From NCBI RefSeq assembly GCF_019048845.1, contig NZ_CP077426.1, positions 2,403,501-2,467,500 of the forward strand: a DNA stretch of 64,000 nt. Direction: 5' to 3'. Shown one piece after another: positions 60,178 through 64,000 of the stretch. How positions within the stretch are numbered: the stretch's first letter is position 1; the number at the start of each line of letters is the position of its first letter. Source of the stretch: Vibrio mimicus (GTDB taxonomy: Bacteria > Pseudomonadota > Gammaproteobacteria > Enterobacterales > Vibrionaceae). The translations under genes were made by a program, and so were the position numbers. The notes beneath the pieces are model-generated. The model ran no database searches, was not told where the DNA came from, and was given only the letters and a program-made list of their open reading frames with translations.

Positions 60178-61443
60178 ATGATGGAAGTTCTAGTCTTAGG
60201 CAGTGGTGTCGTGGGGTTAACCAGTGCTTGGTATCTCGTACAAGCTGGCCATAACGTCACGGTGATTGATCGCCAACCACGCAGTGCAGAAGAGACCAGT
60301 TTTGCTAACGCAGGACAAATTTCCTATGGCTACTCTTCCCCTTGGGCAGCGCCTGGCATTCCGCAAAAAGCACTCAAATGGATGTTGGAAGAACACGCGC
60401 CACTAAAAATTCAACCCTCGCTCGATCCTGCGTTACTGAGCTGGATGGGCAAGATGCTGCTTAACTGCCAACTTTCGCGCTACCAAGTCAACAAATCACG
60501 GATGTTGGCGATTGCCAACCATAGCCGAGAGTGTTTAAAAGCACTCAATCAAACGTATCAGCTCGATTACCAAGGCCGCCAACGCGGCACTTTGCAGGTA
60601 TTTCGTGATGAAAAGCAGTTAGCTGCGATTGAAAAAGACATGCAGCTCCTAGCGCAAAGTGGTGTGCGTTTTGAACTGTTGGATGTCGCGCAGTGCCTGA
60701 CTCGTGAACTGGGGCTAGCCCCAGTGCAGGAAAAATTGGTGGGTGGCCTATGGCTACCGGATGACGAAACAGGCGATTGTTACCTGTTTTGTCAGCAATT
60801 GACGGAACTAGCGCAGCAACATGGAGTGCGTTTTCAATTTAACTGCCACATCCAGCAATTGGTTTATGAGGGCAAAAAGATCATCGGTGTCCAAACCGAT
60901 TTGGGTTTACTCAAGGCTGATGCTTATGTGGTGGCACTAGGCAGTTATTCGACCTCATTGCTTAAACCGCTGGGGATTGATATACCTGTCTACCCAGTAA
61001 AAGGATACTCGTTAACCTTACCGATTATTGATGAAAAATTTGCGCCGCAATCGACCGTGATGGATGAAACCTATAAGGTTGCGCTGACTCGTTTTTCAGA
61101 CCGGATCCGCGTGGCGGGAACGGCTGAACTGGCGGGTTTTGATCCAGCGATTCCAGAAGCACGTAAAGCGACGATTGAGATGGTGGCACGTGATTTGTTT
61201 CCGCACGGCGGCGATTTTGCCCAAGGGCAATTCTGGACGGGATTTCGCCCTATGACGCCCGATGGAACGCCGATCATTGGTGCCACACCTTATGCGAATC
61301 TGTATACCAATACGGGACACGGCACACTAGGTTGGACAATGGCTTGTGGTTCCGCCAGCATTCTGGCCGATGTGATCAGCCACGAAGAAAATAGGTTCAG
61401 TTCATTAGGGCTCGATCTTTTCCGTTACCCTAAAGCTTCTTAA
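60178..61443 (+). CDS. dadA: D-amino-acid dehydrogenase small subunit
   Basis: 421 residues from ATG 60178 (GAGAGGAG 4 nt upstream); the longer frame from 60082 is rejected. FAD-binding GSGVVGLTSAWYL at the start, ETSFANAGQISYGYSSPWAAPGIPQKALKWM, and TGFRPMTPDGTPIIG near the C-terminus identify DadA, which oxidises D-alanine and other D-amino acids and passes electrons to the quinone pool. Located between a LysR regulator and an alanine symporter, so the locus handles alanine use. Confidence 0.95.
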   Translation: MMEVLVLGSGVVGLTSAWYLVQAGHNVTVIDRQPRSAEETSFANAGQISYGYSSPWAAPGIPQKALKWMLEEHAPLKIQPSLDPALLSWMGKMLLNCQLSRYQVNKSRMLAIANHSRECLKALNQTYQLDYQGRQRGTLQVFRDEKQLAAIEKDMQLLAQSGVRFELLDVAQCLTRELGLAPVQEKLVGGLWLPDDETGDCYLFCQQLTELAQQHGVRFQFNCHIQQLVYEGKKIIGVQTDLGLLKADAYVVALGSYSTSLLKPLGIDIPVYPVKGYSLTLPIIDEKFAPQSTVMDETYKVALTRFSDRIRVAGTAELAGFDPAIPEARKATIEMVARDLFPHGGDFAQGQFWTGFRPMTPDGTPIIGATPYANLYTNTGHGTLGWTMACGSASILADVISHEENRFSSLGLDLFRYPKAS

Positions 61444-61460
61444 GCTTGCCCTTGCCATGA

Positions 61461-61488
61461 CTCAACCACCTAACTCTGTGTGGTTGAG
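61461..61488 (+). other. Hairpin downstream of dadA
   Basis: CTCAACCAC / GTGGTTGAG 9-bp stem with a 10-nt loop, 17 nt after the dadA stop, but no T-run. Possibly a weak terminator or mRNA stabiliser. Confidence 0.4.
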
Positions 61489-61778
61489 TGTGGTGCAGTC
61501 ATGTTTACTCACTGCCTTTTTGATAAGCCTTCAGCGTAAAACTTCAAGAAAACCGTAAAATAGCAGAGAATTCTTACCTTTTGTAAAGCAACTTAACTAA
61601 AGCATAAAATTTCTATCTAGCACATATCGCCCACCAGATTGACCAAAAATCAACCATATCGACTTATTCCACGCCAACTGTACAGCAAATAAACAGGTTT
61701 TGTGTTCATCGTCACGCATCCTTACTTTACTAGATAAAAGAATTAACATTTAGATTACAAAAAGCTTAATATGTCGAA

Positions 61779-61805
61779 AACACAACAAACACAACAAACA
61801 CAACA
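61779..61805 (+). promoter_or_regulatory. Three tandem AACACAACA units in the alsT leader
   Basis: Three perfect 9-nt CA-rich units end 23 nt before the ATG. C/A-rich leader elements (CACAACA-type) are the binding motif of the small RNA GcvB, which represses amino-acid transporter genes. The alanine symporter is an expected type of target. The 61444-61778 remainder of this gap is AT-rich without an ORF. Confidence 0.5.
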
Positions 61806-61828
61806 ACTCATTAACAGGGAAACTACTT

Positions 61829-63379
61829 ATGCAGTCATTTGTTGATTTTCTGAATGGAATCATCTGGAGTCCGGCACTGATTTACCTCTGCCTTGGCGCT
61901 GGTTTGTTTTATTCTGTTCTGACTCGTTTTGTTCAGGTTCGGCACTTCTTTGAAATGTGGCGTTTACTCCTGAACAACAAGGAGTCTTCCAAAGGTATCT
62001 CCTCTTTCCAAGCTCTCGCAGTCTCACTCTCTGGTCGGGTGGGTACGGGTAATATTGCAGGTGTGGCAGCGGCGATCGGTTTTGGTGGTCCTGGCGCGGT
62101 ATTTTGGATGTGGACGGTAGCCTTTTTCGGTGCAGCCACAGCCTATGCAGAATCCACTCTGGCGCAAATCTACAAGGAAGAAGATAACGGGGAATTCCGT
62201 GGTGGCCCAGCTTACTACATCGAAAAAGCCATGGGGCAAAAATGGTATGCTTGGATCTTTGCGATTGCTACCATCTTCGCCTGTGGTGTACTGCTACCGG
62301 GCGTACAGTCCAACAGTATTGGTAATGCGGTTGAGTCAGCGTTTGGCTCTGGCCCGATGATTGAAACCGCGATCGGCACCTTTAGTTTTGCCAAAATTTT
62401 CACCGGTACTGTCGTTTCAATCCTTCTCGGCTTCATTATTTTTGGTGGTGTGAAACGTATTGCGAGTTTCACCCAGATCATCGTGCCTTTTATGGCACTG
62501 GCGTACATCATTACCGCATTCGTGATCATTTTGCTCAACATTGGTGAAGTGCCACGTATCGTTGCGATGATCGTGGGAGATGCCTTCTCACCAATGGCGG
62601 GGGTTGGTGCTGCCATTGGTTGGGGGGTAAAACGTGGTGTTTACTCTAACGAAGCTGGTCAAGGTACTGGCCCACATGCAGCGGCCGCGGCAAGTGTGGA
62701 ACACCCAGCCCAACAAGGCTTAGTACAAGCATTTTCTATCTACATTGATACCTTGATGGTTTGTTCTGCAACGGCATTCATGATTTTGATCACCGGTGCT
62801 TACAACGTACATGGCGCGGGTGAAGGCATCTTCCTTGTGCAAAATCTACCTGCAGACATTATTGCTAGCAGCCCAGCCTTTACTCAAATTGCAGTAGATA
62901 GTGCCCTGCCCGGCATTGGTAAACCTTTCGTGGCGTTTGCGTTGTTCTTCTTCGCCTTCACCACAATTTTGGCTTACTACTACATCGCCGAGACTAACGT
63001 TGCATACATCCGCCGCACCTTCAAAGTCGATGGCCTGATGTTTGTGCTCAAAATCGTACTCATGGCCGCCGTGTTCTACGGTACGGTTAAAACCGCTAAC
63101 TTGGCGTGGGCATTGGGTGATGTTGGGGTAGGTTTAATGGCTTGGCTCAACATCGTTGGTATCATTATTATCTTCTTCATGTCTAAGCCAACCATGGCTG
63201 CGTTAAAAGATTACGAAGACCAACAAAAACAAGGTGTGACCGAGTTTATCTTCAACCCAGTTAAGCTTGGCATTAAAGGGGCCACTTATTGGGAAGGAAA
63301 ATACCTCCGAAAAACGGGCAAAGCGCCAAAGTCGGAAGTAAAAGAGACCCATGAGGTAGAGCAAACTAGCTCAATATAA
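61829..63379 (+). CDS. alsT: Sodium:alanine symporter (AGCS family)
   Basis: 516 residues, about 10-11 membrane helices. AGCS signatures: LSGRVGTGNIAGVAAAIGFGGPGAVFWMW, EDNGEFRGGPAYYIEKAMG and GWGVKRGVYSNEAGQGTGPHAAA. Takes up alanine or glycine with sodium. Adjacent to dadA, suggesting coordinated D-/L-alanine uptake and use. The AAACTACTT before ATG has a modest GGGA SD. Confidence 0.95.
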   Translation: MQSFVDFLNGIIWSPALIYLCLGAGLFYSVLTRFVQVRHFFEMWRLLLNNKESSKGISSFQALAVSLSGRVGTGNIAGVAAAIGFGGPGAVFWMWTVAFFGAATAYAESTLAQIYKEEDNGEFRGGPAYYIEKAMGQKWYAWIFAIATIFACGVLLPGVQSNSIGNAVESAFGSGPMIETAIGTFSFAKIFTGTVVSILLGFIIFGGVKRIASFTQIIVPFMALAYIITAFVIILLNIGEVPRIVAMIVGDAFSPMAGVGAAIGWGVKRGVYSNEAGQGTGPHAAAAASVEHPAQQGLVQAFSIYIDTLMVCSATAFMILITGAYNVHGAGEGIFLVQNLPADIIASSPAFTQIAVDSALPGIGKPFVAFALFFFAFTTILAYYYIAETNVAYIRRTFKVDGLMFVLKIVLMAAVFYGTVKTANLAWALGDVGVGLMAWLNIVGIIIIFFMSKPTMAALKDYEDQQKQGVTEFIFNPVKLGIKGATYWEGKYLRKTGKAPKSEVKETHEVEQTSSI

Positions 63380-63409
63380 GAAAAAGCAGTGAACACAACA
63401 TAACTAAGT

Positions 63410-63446
63410 CAAAGGGTTAGCACAAGCTAACCCTTTGTTTTTTTTA
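63410..63446. terminator. Bidirectional terminator after alsT
   Basis: A 12-bp stem CAAAGGGTTAGC / GCTAACCCTTTG with loop ACAA, followed by a run of T. Ends alsT and the convergent partial gene. Confidence 0.88.
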
Positions 63447-63463
63447 TGAATACTGATGATGTA

Positions 63464-64000
63464 TTACTTTGTTTTCGGTTCGATGATGTTGAACCAGAAC
63501 TCGAAGTTATCCAACATGCCAGCGATATCCGTTAATACTTTACCGTTACCATCGACTTTCGCTTTCCCCTCTTTGGCTAATTGGAGAATAGTGGTTTTCC
63601 CCATCAGCACTCGGTTCAGTTCCGAACGATTGATGGTCAGTGTCATATCAGGCTTATCAGACTGAATCCCTTTCAGGTTATTCAAGTGTGCGTTTTCCAA
63701 CTCAACCAAGAATTTCTCATTCACATCTGGCAGTACAAAGTTGATGGTGTAATCCACACCGACCGCTTTGTCACCGTTGAGGCGTACCCCTAAATAATCG
63801 AGGAATAGTTCAGTATCCATCGCCACAACCACATCTGCACTTGCCGTTTTAGTGGCTGACACTGTCGGCAAGCCATTACGTAGTTCGTAAGCCCCCATCA
63901 AATAGGTGTTACGCTCACCCGCCGATTCACTTTGGTAACCCAGTTGCTCTAAACAGTCCGCTTGCAAGTAACGCGCTTGTTTATTACTTGGCTCAGCAAA
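63464..64000 (-). CDS. MBL-fold hydrolase, alkyl-sulfatase-like (C-terminal part, runs off the window)
   Basis: Partial: the frame stays open to position 64000, so the start lies outside. The visible part includes the dimerisation-domain end (NKQARYLQADCLEQLGYQSESAGERNTYLMGAYELRNG) and the SCP2-like C-terminal domain (MDTELFLDYLGVRLNGDKAVGVDYTINFVLPD...), the layout of BDS1/SdsA-type alkyl sulfatases. The metallo-beta-lactamase catalytic part is not in view, so the activity cannot be confirmed. Confidence 0.8.
   Translation of the reverse strand, partial: FAEPSNKQARYLQADCLEQLGYQSESAGERNTYLMGAYELRNGLPTVSATKTASADVVVAMDTELFLDYLGVRLNGDKAVGVDYTINFVLPDVNEKFLVELENAHLNNLKGIQSDKPDMTLTINRSELNRVLMGKTTILQLAKEGKAKVDGNGKVLTDIAGMLDNFEFWFNIIEPKTK

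Overview
The window is a Gammaproteobacterial chromosome segment that fits Vibrio cholerae or a very close relative (V. mimicus, V. metoecus). The basis is gene order (purL operator/mltF-tadA; a minor-pilin cluster; dnaJ-dnaK-grpE; nadK-recN-bamE; rnfH-ratA; smpB-ssrA; then, beyond an island, a VC0807-family gene, fdxA, a D-amino-acid dehydrogenase and an alanine symporter) and protein lengths typical of that species. No database was searched; names come from motif recognition.

Left core (1-17555): mltF, a 44-residue basic ORF, tadA, an AbgT-family transporter, four minor-pilin genes on the minus strand facing a PilE-like gene, the heat-shock genes dnaJ, dnaK and grpE with readable sigma-32 promoters, nadK, recN behind two LexA boxes, bamE, rnfH-ratA, smpB and tmRNA (ssrA).

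Island (about 17562-46757, 29 kb): it is inserted at the 3' end of ssrA, the site used by VPI-1. It starts with a P4-type tyrosine recombinase and is bounded by a shared CCACCAAATCAT. It carries (i) a 40-repeat CRISPR array and a compact type I-F2 (I-Fv) cas set (cas1, cas2-3, cas7fv, cas5fv, cas6f) with a WYL-domain, BrxR/CapW-like regulator upstream; (ii) a type VI secretion auxiliary module (hcp, vgrG, DUF4123 adaptor, unknown cargo protein, two nearly identical lipoproteins, one whole and one truncated PAAR gene) behind a sigma-54-type promoter; (iii) island genes: two AlpA regulators, RadC, two DUF2787-like proteins, a YfjP-type GTPase, a YagK/Gp2-like Rep-type protein with an 11-bp tandem repeat upstream, an AT-rich gene in two frames with a prfB-like junction, and a small HicA-like gene overlapping a 750-residue ankyrin-repeat protein. 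I recall a published V. cholerae island at this site with CRISPR-Cas and T6SS modules (GIVchS12), so the overall combination is probably not new; several internal details may be.

Right flank (46758-64000): the displaced ssrA terminator, then an McrBC-like pair whose nuclease gene is broken by a frameshift just after its catalytic D-x-K motif. Core genes follow: VC0807-family membrane protein, FAD oxidoreductase, fdxA, SpoU methyltransferase, ACT-domain protein, EAL phosphodiesterase, DOPA-dioxygenase-like protein, pentapeptide-repeat ion channel, LysR regulator, dadA-like dehydrogenase, AGCS symporter with a CA-repeat leader, and the C-terminal part of an SCP2-containing MBL-fold hydrolase running off the end.

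Functionally the island joins inherited immunity (CRISPR) with a contact-dependent weapon (T6SS). The weapon module lacks the sheath and baseplate genes, so it must rely on the host's main T6SS and probably on its sigma-54 activator.
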